Notes under the pieces: model-generated
Seen by the model: the letters and a program-made list of their open reading frames with translations, nothing else
The model's database searches: none
What the model was told of the DNA's origin: nothing
Part shown: piece after piece, positions 17,113 to 26,305 of the stretch
Layout of the letters: every line of letters starts with the position of its first letter
Numbering within the stretch: the first letter of the stretch is position 1
Position numbers and translations under genes: made by a program
Source of the DNA: Planctomycetota bacterium
GTDB lineage: Bacteria; Planctomycetota; UBA1135; UBA2386
NCBI GenBank assembly: GCA_020638655.1
Contig: JACKIC010000008.1
Location: forward strand, 186,001-250,000
Reading direction: 5' to 3'
DNA: 64,000 bases

Positions 17113-18123
17113 CTAGCGACCGCCGTACTGCTGCTCGTAGTAGGCCTGGTAGGCGCCGCTGCGCACACGCTCCCACCACGCCTTGTTCTGCAGGTACCAG
17201 TCCACCGTCGCGCGCAGGCCGCTCTCGAACGTGTGCCGCGGCGTCCAGCCCAGGGTCGCGCGCGCCTTCGAGGAATCCATCGCGTAGCGGCGATCGTGCC
17301 CCGGGCGATCGGTGACGTAGCGGATCAGGTCCTCACCCTTGCCGACGAGCCGCAGGATCTCCTTGACGACGAACAGGTTCTCACGCTCGGCGTCACCGCC
17401 GAAGTTGTAGACCTCACCCGCGGCGCCGCGCTCCATCGCCACTTTGATGCCCTCGCAGTGGTCGGCGACGTGGATCCAGTCGCGCACGTTCTTGCCGTCG
17501 CCGTAGACCGGCAGCTGCTTGTCCTCGAGCGCGTTGGCGATCATCAGCGGGATCAGCTTCTCGGGGAACTGATAGGGCCCGTAGTTGTTCGAGCAGCGCG
17601 TGATCACGCAGTCCATGCCGTGCGTGTGCACCGCGGCGCGCACCATCAGGTCGCTGCCGGCCTTGCTCGACGAGTACGGCGAGTTCGGCTGGATCGGCGT
17701 GTCCTCGGTGAAGTAGCCCCACGCGCCCAGCGAGCCGTAGACCTCGTCGGTGCTGACGTGCACGAAGCGCTGCACGCCGTGGGCGCGGCTCTGATCGAGC
17801 AGCACCTGCGTGCCGATCACGTTGGTGCGCACGAACGCGGTCGCGTCGAGCACCGAACGATCGACGTGGCTCTCGGCCGCGAAGTGCACCACGAGCTCCG
17901 GCCGGTGCTGCGCGAACACCTGCTGCATCCCCGCGGCGTCGGCGATGTCGCCCCGGACGAAGGTGTAGCGCGAGTTGTCCTGGACGTCGGCGAGGTTCTC
18001 GAGGTTGCCCGCGTAGGTCAGCGCGTCGAGGTTGACGATCTCGTGGTCGCTGCCGAGCAGCAGCATGCGCACGAAGTTCGAGCCGATGAAGCCGGCGCCG
18101 CCGGTGACGAGGATCTTGCTCAC
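17113..18123 (-). CDS. rfbB: dTDP-glucose 4,6-dehydratase
   Basis: RmlB converts dTDP-glucose to dTDP-4-keto-6-deoxyglucose, the second step of dTDP-rhamnose synthesis. The 336-residue extended SDR shows the NAD loop VTGGAGFIGSNFV near the start, HFAAESHVDRS, the STDEVYG loop with Asp-Glu acting in dehydration, the YSSSKAGSD motif (Tyr-x-x-x-Lys), and TRCSNNYGPYQFPEKLIP, typical of RmlB. The GTG start at 18123 overlaps the rfbD stop (GTGA) and puts the first strand at residue 3. Last gene of the nucleotide-sugar operon. Confidence 0.95.
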   Translation of the reverse strand: MSKILVTGGAGFIGSNFVRMLLLGSDHEIVNLDALTYAGNLENLADVQDNSRYTFVRGDIADAAGMQQVFAQHRPELVVHFAAESHVDRSVLDATAFVRTNVIGTQVLLDQSRAHGVQRFVHVSTDEVYGSLGAWGYFTEDTPIQPNSPYSSSKAGSDLMVRAAVHTHGMDCVITRCSNNYGPYQFPEKLIPLMIANALEDKQLPVYGDGKNVRDWIHVADHCEGIKVAMERGAAGEVYNFGGDAERENLFVVKEILRLVGKGEDLIRYVTDRPGHDRRYAMDSSKARATLGWTPRHTFESGLRATVDWYLQNKAWWERVRSGAYQAYYEQQYGGR

Positions 18124-18974
18124 GTGTTCTGTTCCGCTTGCAGGTAGCGCTCGATGGCCGAGCGGTAGTCGGGCAGGCAACGGCCGATCGCGCGGTCGAG
18201 CTTGCCGGTGTCGAGCACCGAGTATGCCGGTCGCGCCGCGGGCCGCGCCAGCGCGGCGGCGGTCATCGTGCCGACCGGGATGTCGCCCAGCCCGGCGGCG
18301 GCGAGGATCGCGACCGCGAACTCGTGCCAGGTGCAGTCGCCCTTGTTGGCCGCGTGGTAGACCCCGCCCGCCGTGCCGCTGGCGCACAGGTCGAGCAGCG
18401 CCTGGGCGAGGTCGGGGGTGTAGGTCGGCCGGCCGCGCTGGTCGGTCACCACGGCGAGCGGTTGACCGCTGCGCGCGCGGTTGAGGATCGCCTTGGGAAA
18501 GTTCTTGCCGCCGGGGCCGAACACCCAGCTGGTGCGCACCACGTAGAAGTCGGCGCGACCGTGCGCCAGCAGCGCCTGTTCGCCGTGCCACTTGCTGCGG
18601 CCGTAGGCCGACAGCGGCGCGGGCGCGGCGTCTTCGACGTAGGGCGTCGTGGCGCGACCGTCGAACACGAAGTCGGTGCTGACGTAGACCAGACCGATGT
18701 CGCGCGCGGCGCAGGCGGCCGCGAGGTTGGCCGTGCCCGTCGCGTTGACCAGTTCGGCGCGCGCCGGGTCGGCCTCGCAACCGTCGACGTCGGTCCACGC
18801 GCCGCAGTGCAGCACGAAGCGCGGCCGGTGACGGTCGAGACAGGCGTCGATCGCGGCCCGATCCTCCACCGGCAGCTCACCGTGGCCGACGCCGACGATG
18901 TCGCCACCCGCCGCGAGCAGCGCGCGTCCCAGCTGCCCACCGGCGCCGGTCACCAGGAACGAGGTCTTGCTCAT
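18120..18974 (-). CDS. rfbD: dTDP-4-dehydrorhamnose reductase
   Basis: RmlD performs the last reduction to dTDP-L-rhamnose with NAD(P)H. The SDR protein has VTGAGGQLGRAL near the N-terminus, CGAWTDVDGCEADP, VYVSTDFVFDG, the YGRSKWHGE motif with catalytic Tyr and Lys, and RTSWVFGPGGKNF, all typical. I prefer the ATG at 18974 (284 residues), which begins directly with the first strand; an ATG at 18995 would overlap rfbA by eight bases and add seven residues. Coupled to rfbB by a GTGA overlap. Confidence 0.93.
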   Translation of the reverse strand: MSKTSFLVTGAGGQLGRALLAAGGDIVGVGHGELPVEDRAAIDACLDRHRPRFVLHCGAWTDVDGCEADPARAELVNATGTANLAAACAARDIGLVYVSTDFVFDGRATTPYVEDAAPAPLSAYGRSKWHGEQALLAHGRADFYVVRTSWVFGPGGKNFPKAILNRARSGQPLAVVTDQRGRPTYTPDLAQALLDLCASGTAGGVYHAANKGDCTWHEFAVAILAAAGLGDIPVGTMTAAALARPAARPAYSVLDTGKLDRAIGRCLPDYRSAIERYLQAEQNT

Positions 18975-18987
18975 CGGAGCCCGCGGC

Positions 18988-19731
18988 TCAGACATCCATG
19001 CGGTTGGCGCCGGACTCGCGCACCAGCGCCGCCGAGCGGTACAGCGACTCGAACGTGCCGGCGTCCGTCCACCAGCCCTGCAGCACCTCGCAGGTGAGCT
19101 GACCGCGGCGCAGGTATTCGTTGTTGACGTCGGTGATCTCGAGCTCGCCGCGCGAGGACGGCTTGAGATCGCGGCAGATCTCGAACACCGACGGGTCGTA
19201 CATGTAGATGCCGATCACCGCGAGGTTGCTCTTCGGCTGCTTGGGCTTCTCGACGATCTCGACGACCTTGCCGTCCTGGACGGTGGCGACGCCGAAGCGC
19301 TCGGGGTCGTGCACCTCCTTGAGCATGATCTTGGCGCCGCCGCCGCCCGCGACCTGGGCGCGGAAGTCGTCGGCCGCCTTCTTGATGTTGCCCTCGATGA
19401 TGTTGTCGCCGAGCACCACGCAGATCGAGTCACCCTCCGCGAACGCCTCGGCCAGCTTCAGCGCGTCGGCGATGCCGCCCTCACCCTCCTGGTAGGCGTA
19501 GCTGAGCCGCGCCAGCCCGAAGTCCGAGCCGTTGCGCAGCAGCTGCAGGAAGTGCCCCGCCGAGTTGCCGCCCGTGACGATCAGGATGTCGGTGATGCCA
19601 GCGTTCACCAGACACTGGATCGGGTAGTAGATCATCGGCTTGTTGAAGACCGGCAGCAGGTGCTTGTTGGTGATCTTCGTGAGCGGATAGAGGCGGCTAC
19701 CGAGACCGCCGGCGAGGACGACACCTTTCAT
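18988..19731 (-). CDS. Sugar-1-phosphate nucleotidyltransferase, short RmlA type
   Basis: Activates glucose-1-phosphate with a nucleoside triphosphate, most likely dTTP given the rfbD/rfbB neighbours. The signature GGLGSRLYPLTKITNKHLLP lies at the N-terminus, followed by GDNIIEG and IVEKPKQP. At 247 residues it is ~45 shorter than the classical allosteric RmlA and lacks the C-terminal helical part; short forms of this kind occur in other bacteria and archaea. The ATG at 19731 overlaps the stop of the epimerase upstream (ATGA). Confidence 0.88.
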   Translation of the reverse strand: MKGVVLAGGLGSRLYPLTKITNKHLLPVFNKPMIYYPIQCLVNAGITDILIVTGGNSAGHFLQLLRNGSDFGLARLSYAYQEGEGGIADALKLAEAFAEGDSICVVLGDNIIEGNIKKAADDFRAQVAGGGGAKIMLKEVHDPERFGVATVQDGKVVEIVEKPKQPKSNLAVIGIYMYDPSVFEICRDLKPSSRGELEITDVNNEYLRRGQLTCEVLQGWWTDAGTFESLYRSAALVRESGANRMDV

Positions 19732-20738
19732 GATCGTGATGCTCCGGGGACGAGGCTCCGGTACCAGTCGAACGTGTGCTGCAGCCCGGCCACGAGGCCG
19801 TGCCGCGGCGCGAAACCGAACAGCCGCCGCGCCGCGCTGGCGTCGGCGAGCGAGTGGCGCACGTCGCCGGCGCGCGGCGGCGCCATCAGCGGCGCCGGCG
19901 GCTGCCGATCGCCGAGGTGCGGCGCGGCCAGCGCGGCGAGATGGTCGTAGAGCTCGCGCACGGTCGTCGCCTGCCCGTAGGCGAGGTTGACCGTGGTGCA
20001 GCCCGGCGTGGCGGCGTCCAGGCACTGCCGCACGCCCTCCACCACGTCCTCGACGTAGGTGAAGTCGCGCGACTGACCGCCGTCGCCGTCGATGCGCGGC
20101 GCGCGGCCGCTCAGCAGCGCGTGGCAGAAGGCCGCGACCACCCCCGAGTACGGGCTGTCGGCGGTCTGCCGCGGGCCGAACACGTTGAAGAAGCGCGTCA
20201 CCACCACCTGCATGCCGTAGACCCGCGCGAACGAGCGGCAGTAGAGCTCGCCGGCGAGCTTGGCCGCCGCGTAGGGCGACAGCGGGTCCTCGCGCAGCTG
20301 TTCGTGCTTCACCAGGACGTCCTGGTCGCCGTACGCGGAGCTGCTGCCGGCATAGACGACGCGCGCGCCCGCGATGCGCGCCGCGTGCAGCACGTTCAAG
20401 GTGCCCGTCGCACAAGCGTGGTGGGTCGCCAGCGGATCCTCGACCGAACGCACGACCGAAGGCAGCGCCGCGAGATGCACCACCTTGTCGACGCCGCGCA
20501 TCGCCGCGGCCACGGCGGCGGGGTCGGCGACCGAGCCCTCGACGACCTCGACCGGCATGCCCGCCAGGTTGTCGCGCCGGCCGGTGCAGAAGTCGTCGAG
20601 CACGACGACCGCGCGACCCTGCCCGGTCAGCAGCTCGCACACGTGCGAACCGATGAACCCGGCGCCGCCGGTGACCAGCACCCGCCCGCTCTTCACGTCA
20701 CCAGCCTCGTTCACGTCGCCCGGCAAGACATCGCTCAT
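19728..20738 (-). CDS. NAD-dependent nucleotide-sugar epimerase/dehydratase (WbpP/GalE-like)
   Basis: Extended SDR of 336 residues, probably a UDP-hexose or UDP-N-acetylhexosamine 4-epimerase. It shows VTGGAGFIGSHVCELL (about 21-36), VVHLAALPSVVRSVEDP, the GSSSAYG loop, YAAAKLAGE with the catalytic Tyr and Lys, and RFFNVFGPRQTADSPYSGV followed by SRDFTYVEDVV. The last two segments are close to those of UDP-GlcNAc 4-epimerases. A ~18-residue N-terminal extension precedes the Rossmann strand; a GTG start inside it is possible. It overlaps both neighbours by four bases in the operon. Confidence 0.85.
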   Translation of the reverse strand: MSDVLPGDVNEAGDVKSGRVLVTGGAGFIGSHVCELLTGQGRAVVVLDDFCTGRRDNLAGMPVEVVEGSVADPAAVAAAMRGVDKVVHLAALPSVVRSVEDPLATHHACATGTLNVLHAARIAGARVVYAGSSSAYGDQDVLVKHEQLREDPLSPYAAAKLAGELYCRSFARVYGMQVVVTRFFNVFGPRQTADSPYSGVVAAFCHALLSGRAPRIDGDGGQSRDFTYVEDVVEGVRQCLDAATPGCTTVNLAYGQATTVRELYDHLAALAAPHLGDRQPPAPLMAPPRAGDVRHSLADASAARRLFGFAPRHGLVAGLQHTFDWYRSLVPGASRS

Positions 20739-21700
20739 GGAATCCGGCCCGCCGCCTTCTCGGCGCGGTACCACGCACAGAACCGATCGATCCCATCGGC
20801 AATCGGCGTGCTGCAGCGGTAACCGAGTTCGCGTTCCGCCAGGGAGACGTCGGCGTAGGTGACCGGCACGTCCCCGGCCTGGTCCGGCAGGCGCTCCAGC
20901 CGGGCCGGCAGCCCCAGCGCGCGCTCGAGGTGCTGCACCAGCTCCGTCAGCGTCGTGGTCGCGGAGCCACCGAGGTTGTAGATCGCGTAGCCCTGCGTGC
21001 GCCCCATCGCCGCCACCACCCCACTGACGATGTCCTCGACATAGGTGTAGTCGCGCCGCGAGCTGCCGTCGCCGAAGAACGGGATCGCCTGGCCGTCGGT
21101 GATGCGCCGCGCGAACTGGTGGATCGCCATCTCCGGCCGCTGCCGGGGTCCGTAGACCGTGAAGAAGCGCAGGCAGGTCGTCGCGTTGCCGCGCAGGTGG
21201 TGCCAGGTGTAACACTGCACCTCGCCGGCCTTCTTGCTGGCCGCGTACGGCGAGATCGGCCGGTCGACGCGATCGGATTCGGCGAACGGCACCTTGGTGT
21301 TGCCGCCGTAGACCGACGAGCTGCTGCCGAACACGAAGCGCACCCCCGGGTCCTCGATCGCCTGCAGCAGGGTCTGCGTACCGACCAGGTTGACGTCCCA
21401 GTAACGGATCGGGTCGGCGATCGAAGGGCGCACCCCGGCGAGCGCCGCCAGGTGCACCACGGTGCCCGCCCCGGCGACCGCCTCGCGGCACGCCCCGGCA
21501 TCGCGCAGGTCGCCTTCGACGAACCGGAACCGCGCGCCCCCCGCCGCCGCCAGTTCCTCGACGTTGCGGCGTTTGAGCGCCACGTCGTAGAACGGGTCGA
21601 GGTTGTCGAGCACCGTCACCTGCCAGCCGTCGCCGAGCAGTTTCTGGCTGAGGTGCGAGCCGATGAAGCCGGCGCCGCCGGTGATGAGAGCGGTTGGCAC
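20735..21700 (-). CDS. NAD-dependent epimerase, UDP-glucuronate 4-epimerase-like
   Basis: Extended SDR of 321 residues. LITGGAGFIGSHLSQKLL opens the Rossmann fold, and VTVLDNLDPFYDVALKRRNV resembles the substrate-side segment of UDP-glucuronate 4-epimerases. Then come VVHLAALAGVRPS, the GSSSSVYG loop, YAASKKAGE with catalytic Tyr and Lys, and FFTVYGPRQRPEMA, also typical of that subgroup. The GTG start at 21700 places the first strand at residue 2. It is the first gene of the five-gene operon and overlaps the next one by four bases (ATGA). Likely supplies a uronic acid to the same surface glycan as rhamnose. Confidence 0.85.
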   Translation of the reverse strand: MPTALITGGAGFIGSHLSQKLLGDGWQVTVLDNLDPFYDVALKRRNVEELAAAGGARFRFVEGDLRDAGACREAVAGAGTVVHLAALAGVRPSIADPIRYWDVNLVGTQTLLQAIEDPGVRFVFGSSSSVYGGNTKVPFAESDRVDRPISPYAASKKAGEVQCYTWHHLRGNATTCLRFFTVYGPRQRPEMAIHQFARRITDGQAIPFFGDGSSRRDYTYVEDIVSGVVAAMGRTQGYAIYNLGGSATTTLTELVQHLERALGLPARLERLPDQAGDVPVTYADVSLAERELGYRCSTPIADGIDRFCAWYRAEKAAGRIP

Positions 21701-21876
21701 GAGTCGAGGCGTTTTGTGGCCACGAGTGGTATCCCATGCCCCGCTGGCTGTCCAACCCGCGCTCGATTTCGGCAGCGCGGCCCCTCGCGCCCCATCCGCC
21801 CCGTCCGGCACCCGATCCGGGCGCTGCCCTTGCTGACGACCGATGGTGCACCCGGGCGACCAGCAGCCAGTTGCGA

Positions 21877-21882
21877 TACGCT
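21877..21882 (+). promoter_or_regulatory. Putative -10 element TACGCT of the HEAT-like/CAP gene pair, leaderless
   Basis: TACGCT ends 7 bases before the ATG at 21890. It is identical to the element before rsmE. Confidence 0.5.
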
Positions 21883-21889
21883 GGTGACC

Positions 21890-22696
21890 ATGCGTCCTTA
21901 CACACTCCCCCTCTTGGCCTTCCTCGGCGTCACGCTGGTCGGCGGCCTGCGCGGCCAGGACCCGGTGCCGCCGGTCGATCCCGCGCTCCCAGCCCAGCTC
22001 AAGGAACTCAAGGACCTCGTCAACGACCGCAAGATGGCCGGTGACTTCCAGGCGATCGGTCTGATCCAGCAGCTCGCGAAGGAACCGGAGAAGCGCAACC
22101 CCAAGGACAAGGAGAAGATCGCCAAGGCCATCGGCGACGTCTTCAAGACCGGCAAGGTCCGCCCCGCCGACAAGGACATCCTCTACCGCGAAGCCGGCGA
22201 CGCCCTGTCGCACTTCGGCGAAGACGGCGCCAAGGAGCTGGCCAAGGCCTACGAGAACAAGCGCATCAAGGACCAGATCCCCCTGCAGGCCCACCTGCTC
22301 CTGGCGCTGGGCCGCACCGAGGATCCCGGCCAGGTCGACCTGCTGCTCGACACCGCCACGCGCTCGCCGCACGACGAGCTGCGCGCGGCTGCCGGCGAGG
22401 CCCTCGGCAACTACACGTCGCTCGACGCCAAGCCCCGCCGCGAGATGGTCAAGCAGCTGATCCGCGAGTGGGGCAGCCTGCACTCGAGCGCGACCACACC
22501 CGACCCGACCAACCCCAACGCGCCGATCGACTCCGGCCCCCAGAACGCGCGCCGCACGCTGCGGGCCGTCGAGGCGAAGTGGCAACGCTCGCTGACCAAG
22601 CTCACCGGGGTGCAGAACTCGCAGTTCGCCGACTGGCAACGCTGGCTCAACAAGAACCCGAACTGGCCGATGCCCGAGAGTCCGAAGAAGCCGTGA
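21890..22696 (+). CDS. Exported helical-repeat protein
   Basis: A 268-residue protein starting with a signal peptide (MRPYTLPLLAFLGVTLVGGL, cleavage near RGQ). The mature part is Lys/Asp/Glu-rich and helical, with HEAT-like pairs such as DQIPLQAHLLLALGRTEDPG and HDELRAAAGEALGNY, so a protein-binding solenoid is likely. The C-terminus is Trp-rich (FADWQRWLNKNPNW). No enzymatic motif is seen. It overlaps the following CAP-domain gene (GTGA), suggesting the two products work together outside the cytoplasm. Confidence 0.7.
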   Translation: MRPYTLPLLAFLGVTLVGGLRGQDPVPPVDPALPAQLKELKDLVNDRKMAGDFQAIGLIQQLAKEPEKRNPKDKEKIAKAIGDVFKTGKVRPADKDILYREAGDALSHFGEDGAKELAKAYENKRIKDQIPLQAHLLLALGRTEDPGQVDLLLDTATRSPHDELRAAAGEALGNYTSLDAKPRREMVKQLIREWGSLHSSATTPDPTNPNAPIDSGPQNARRTLRAVEAKWQRSLTKLTGVQNSQFADWQRWLNKNPNWPMPESPKKP

Positions 22697-23829
22697 GTCG
22701 ACCGCACCTCCCATGGCGCCGCCTGGCTCGACTCTGCCAGGCGGTCCCATGTCTGCTGAGCGCGCTGCTGGCGCAGGAGACCGGGACGCCGACCGGCACC
22801 GCCGAACCCGTGCCCTCGTCGACCATGTTGTCCAGGCTGTCGGCCCGCGACCTCACCGTCGTCGATGCGCAGCAGCTGTGGGCGCAGCTCGGCGATCGTG
22901 CCGTCGACGTGCGCGGCCAGGCGCTCGAACTGGTCCGGCGCCACTACGTCGATTCGCTGCGTGCCTTCGACAAGACCCGTGAACGCGTGCACAAGCAGGC
23001 CCGCAAGCTGGTGCCGCAGTGTCAGCGCGAGCAACTCGGCCGCAAGGGCGCCGCGGAAGTAGAGACCCTGCGCGGCGAGGCGCTCGCCGTCACCAGGGGC
23101 CCGTCGCTGGACAAGCAGGCCATCCACGACGCCATCGACCCCCGCCGCCAGCGTCTCGAGGAACTGCTGCTGCCGAGCCCCACCAAGCTGCAGGCCAGCG
23201 ACCCCGAGTTCGCGGCGGCGATCACCGACCTGCGCGCCCAGCTCGACGCGACCCGCGCCTGGTTCGACCTCTATCTCGGCGGCATGCATACGCTCGACGA
23301 GGTGCCCGGCGGCCGTCGCGTCGTCGATCGCATGCGCCAGGAACCCGACCCGCCGCGCGCGGACACGATCGACGCCGACCTGGAGTACCTGTGCCTCGCG
23401 GCGCTGCCGATGAGCGGCCGCGAACAGAAGGCGCTCGAACAGAACGCCAGACTGCGCGCGACGATGGACAGCGAGGAGTACCTGGGCACGTTCGAGCTCA
23501 ACCGGATCCGCTACGCGCTCGGCCTGGGCCTGCTCGCGATCGACGAGAAGCTCGGCAACGCCGCGCGCGACCACGCCTCCGACATGCTGCGCCTCGGCTT
23601 CTTCAGCCACACCTCGCCCGTCGACGGCAAACACAGCTTCGGCGAACGCGCGGCGCGCGCCGGCACCAGCGCCAGCGCCGAGAACATCGCCGCGGGCCAG
23701 GCCACGGGCCGCGGCGCGATCGAGGGCTGGTGGTACAGCCCGGGACACCACAAGAACATGCTCGGCGGCCACAACCGCACGGGCCTGGGTCGCGCCGACA
23801 ACCTGTGGACCCAGATGTTCGGCGGCTGA
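22693..23829 (+). CDS. Exported CAP (SCP/PR1) domain protein
   Basis: A 378-residue exported protein. The GTG start at 22693 overlaps the previous stop and yields a signal peptide with an Arg-rich n-region and a core ending LLSALLAQE; no later start would keep it. Residues ~30-240 are helical and of unknown role. The last ~130 residues are a CAP domain: ARDHASDMLRLGFFSHTSP, the SAENIA segment, and WWYSPGHHKNML with the two histidines of the CAP cavity. Bacterial CAP proteins of this sort are secreted and their substrates are mostly unknown. Confidence 0.85.
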   Translation: MSRPHLPWRRLARLCQAVPCLLSALLAQETGTPTGTAEPVPSSTMLSRLSARDLTVVDAQQLWAQLGDRAVDVRGQALELVRRHYVDSLRAFDKTRERVHKQARKLVPQCQREQLGRKGAAEVETLRGEALAVTRGPSLDKQAIHDAIDPRRQRLEELLLPSPTKLQASDPEFAAAITDLRAQLDATRAWFDLYLGGMHTLDEVPGGRRVVDRMRQEPDPPRADTIDADLEYLCLAALPMSGREQKALEQNARLRATMDSEEYLGTFELNRIRYALGLGLLAIDEKLGNAARDHASDMLRLGFFSHTSPVDGKHSFGERAARAGTSASAENIAAGQATGRGAIEGWWYSPGHHKNMLGGHNRTGLGRADNLWTQMFGG

Positions 23830-23851
23830 CCAGACGGGCTCCTTCCGCGAC

Positions 23852-23866
23852 CCGTGTACACCACGG
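23852..23866. terminator. Weak hairpin between convergent genes
   Basis: CCGTG (23852-23856) pairs with CACGG (23862-23866) around a 5-base loop in the 48-base gap between the convergent CAP and histidine-kinase genes. The stem is short and has no T-tract. Confidence 0.2.
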
Positions 23867-23877
23867 AACGAAGCAGT

Positions 23878-26220
23878 TCAGTGAGCCGACAACAGCTCGC
23901 GCACGACGCGGGCGAGTTCCTTGGCGACGAACGGCTTGTTGAGCACCCTCACCCCGGCCGCCGCCGCCGCCGCGAGCACCTCGGACTTGACGAAGCCCGA
24001 GCACAGGACCACCGGTAGATCGGCGCGAAGGTCGCGCACGCGGCTCGCCACCTCGAGGCCCTGCAGGCCGGGCATGTCGTAGTCGGTGACGACGACATCG
24101 AAACCGTGAGGGTCCGCACCGAGCGCCACCAGGGCGTCCGCGGGCGCCTCGAAGGAGGCCACCTGCATGCCGAGCCGCTCGAGCCCGCGCTTCATCACGC
24201 GCAGCAGCGCCGGTTCGTCGTCGATCAGCAGGATCCGCTCCCCCGCCTCGCCCGGCGGCGGTTCGGCGACCGGCGCCGGCACGGGCACCGCCTCGGTCGC
24301 GGGCAGCAGCACCCGGAACGTCGCGCCTCGCCCGGGTTCGCTCTGCACCTCGATCGCCCCGCCGTGGCTCGTCACGATGCCGTGCACCACGGACAGCCCG
24401 AGCCCCGTGCCCGCGCCGATCTTCGTGGTGAAGAACGGCTCGAAGATCCGCCCGATCGTCGCGCCGTCCATGCCGCAACCGTCGTCGGCCACCTCCAGCA
24501 GCGCGTGGGCACCCGTCTGCAGTTCCCCGCCGAACCCGCCGCCACGCTCCACGGCCATCGCGCGGGCGCGCAGCGAGATCCGGCCGGGCCGGTCGCCGAT
24601 CGCGTGCCAGGCGTTGGTGCCGAGGTTGAGCAGCACCTGCTGCAGTTGGTCGACGTCCGCCAGCACGTCCGGCACGTCGTCGTCGACCTCGATGTCGATG
24701 CTCAGCGACTGCGGCACCGTCGACCGCAGCAGCCGCGCCACCTCGGCGAGCACCTCGGCCACGGCGACCTGGCGACGCTCCGGCGGGTCGTTGCGGCTGA
24801 AGGCGAGGATCTGACGCACCAGCGCCTTGGCACGATCGGCGGCCTTGCGCACCTCGCCGAGCGCGCCGGCGAGCAGCGTCGCGTCGCCGCCGGCCTGCAG
24901 CGCGAGGTCGACGTTGCCGGCGATCACGGTCAGGATGTTGTTGAAGTCGTGCGCGATCCCGCCGGCCAGGGTGCCGATGGCCTCCAGCCGTTGCACGCGC
25001 TCGATCCGGCCAGCCAACGCGGCGCGTTCCTGTTCGCTGCGCTTGCGCTCGGTGATGTCGACGTGGCAACCGACGAGGCGCGCGGGCCTGCCGGCGGCGT
25101 CCAGCACGACGCGGCCCCGCGAGTAGATCCAGCGGTAGTCGCCGCCGCGGTGCCGCATGCGGAATTCGTTGTGCACGTACGGGGTCTCGCCGCGCAGGTG
25201 CGCCTGCACCGCCGCCAGCGCCGGCCCGACGTCGTCGGCGTGGCAACGAGTCTGCCACTCGGCGAAGTCGTCGCCGATCTCGTGCGCCTCGTAGCCGAGC
25301 TGCGCCTTCCACTCCGGGCTGAAGAACACCCGGTCGGTGGCCATGTCCCAGTCCCAGAAGCCGACCTCGCTGGAGCGAGCGGCGAGGTCGAGCCGCACCG
25401 CCTGGTCGCGGAGTTCGGCCTCTGCGCGCCGACGCTCGCTGATGTCGCGATTGAACGACAAGATCACCGGACGACCGGAGAGCTCGGCGACACGCGCGGT
25501 CACCTCGACGGGGAACTCGCTGCCGTCGCGGCGGCGGTGCATCACTTCGAAGCCGACGTGGCCGTCGCGGAACAGCTGCTCGATGCGCTCCCGCACGCGG
25601 TCGGCGTCCTCGGGCACGTCGAGGTCACCGATGTGCATGCCGAGCAGCTCGTCGCGGGAGTAGCCGTGCTGACGCACTGCGACCTCGTTGGCGTCGAGGA
25701 TGCGCCCGAACTCGTCTTCCCGCGCACCGAGCACGAACACCGCGTCGGGCGCCGCCGCGAACAGCTGCCGATAGCGCAGCTCGCTGTCGCGCACCAACCG
25801 CTCGGCGAGGCGTGCCTGGGTGACGTCCTCGTGCAGCACGAACGCGCACCGCCGGCCGTCGATCGTGAGGCACTGGGCCCGCATCACGAACTGCAGGTCG
25901 AGTTCGGGCGTCGGGCAGCTGTACTCGAGCTCGAAGTAGTCGAGCGCACCGGTGAGCACCTGGCGCAGCGAATCCGCCACCTGGATCGCCTCGGGGAACC
26001 GCTTCCGGTCGGCCTGCTTGCAGACGGCGAGATAATCGACGCCCTCGCTACAGTTGCTCGCGTTGCCGCCGTGTCGGGTGGCGAAGGCGCGCCAGGCCTC
26101 GTTCACCCATAGGATGCGCCCGCGACCGTCGATGAGGCAGGTCTGCCCCGACGCAGACCGCAACGGCTTTCCCGCCCCGCGGGAGTCACGGCTCGCCTGG
26201 GAATCACCGGAAGTGCTCAT
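23878..26220 (-). CDS. Cytoplasmic hybrid sensor histidine kinase with PAS domains and receiver
   Basis: A 780-residue two-component protein without transmembrane segments. Three PAS regions occur at ~25-135, ~148-262 and ~280-390; the last ends in a PAC-type VGCHVDITERKRSEQER. The phosphoacceptor is His424 in GGIAHDFNN. The ATPase shows NLGTNAWHAI (N box, ~532), DDGCGMD (579-585) and FEPFFTTKIGAGTGLGLSVV (593-612). A C-terminal receiver (662-780) has IDDEP, Asp713 in VTDYDMPG and Lys762 in NKPF. The phosphate should pass from His424 to Asp713; no response regulator lies nearby. The ATG at 26220 is chosen because it begins before the first PAS; TACCCT lies 14 bases upstream. Confidence 0.9.
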   Translation of the reverse strand: MSTSGDSQASRDSRGAGKPLRSASGQTCLIDGRGRILWVNEAWRAFATRHGGNASNCSEGVDYLAVCKQADRKRFPEAIQVADSLRQVLTGALDYFELEYSCPTPELDLQFVMRAQCLTIDGRRCAFVLHEDVTQARLAERLVRDSELRYRQLFAAAPDAVFVLGAREDEFGRILDANEVAVRQHGYSRDELLGMHIGDLDVPEDADRVRERIEQLFRDGHVGFEVMHRRRDGSEFPVEVTARVAELSGRPVILSFNRDISERRRAEAELRDQAVRLDLAARSSEVGFWDWDMATDRVFFSPEWKAQLGYEAHEIGDDFAEWQTRCHADDVGPALAAVQAHLRGETPYVHNEFRMRHRGGDYRWIYSRGRVVLDAAGRPARLVGCHVDITERKRSEQERAALAGRIERVQRLEAIGTLAGGIAHDFNNILTVIAGNVDLALQAGGDATLLAGALGEVRKAADRAKALVRQILAFSRNDPPERRQVAVAEVLAEVARLLRSTVPQSLSIDIEVDDDVPDVLADVDQLQQVLLNLGTNAWHAIGDRPGRISLRARAMAVERGGGFGGELQTGAHALLEVADDGCGMDGATIGRIFEPFFTTKIGAGTGLGLSVVHGIVTSHGGAIEVQSEPGRGATFRVLLPATEAVPVPAPVAEPPPGEAGERILLIDDEPALLRVMKRGLERLGMQVASFEAPADALVALGADPHGFDVVVTDYDMPGLQGLEVASRVRDLRADLPVVLCSGFVKSEVLAAAAAAGVRVLNKPFVAKELARVVRELLSAH

Positions 26221-26234
26221 GCCGACGGGCCGAC

Positions 26235-26240
26235 AGGGTA
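26235..26240 (-). promoter_or_regulatory. Putative -10 element TACCCT of the hybrid kinase gene
   Basis: TACCCT on the minus strand ends 14 bases before the ATG at 26220, within the 85-base gap shared with the divergent peroxidase gene. Confidence 0.35.
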
Positions 26241-26286
26241 GCGCGGAGACCGCCTGCAAGCCCATCGCGAGCCCGCGTTCCGGAGG

Positions 26287-26292
26287 TAGACT
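26287..26292 (+). promoter_or_regulatory. Putative -10 element TAGACT of the di-haem peroxidase gene
   Basis: TAGACT ends 13 bases before the ATG at 26306; the same hexamer precedes clpS at 58941. Confidence 0.45.
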
Positions 26293-26305
26293 TGCCACTT
26301 CCGCG

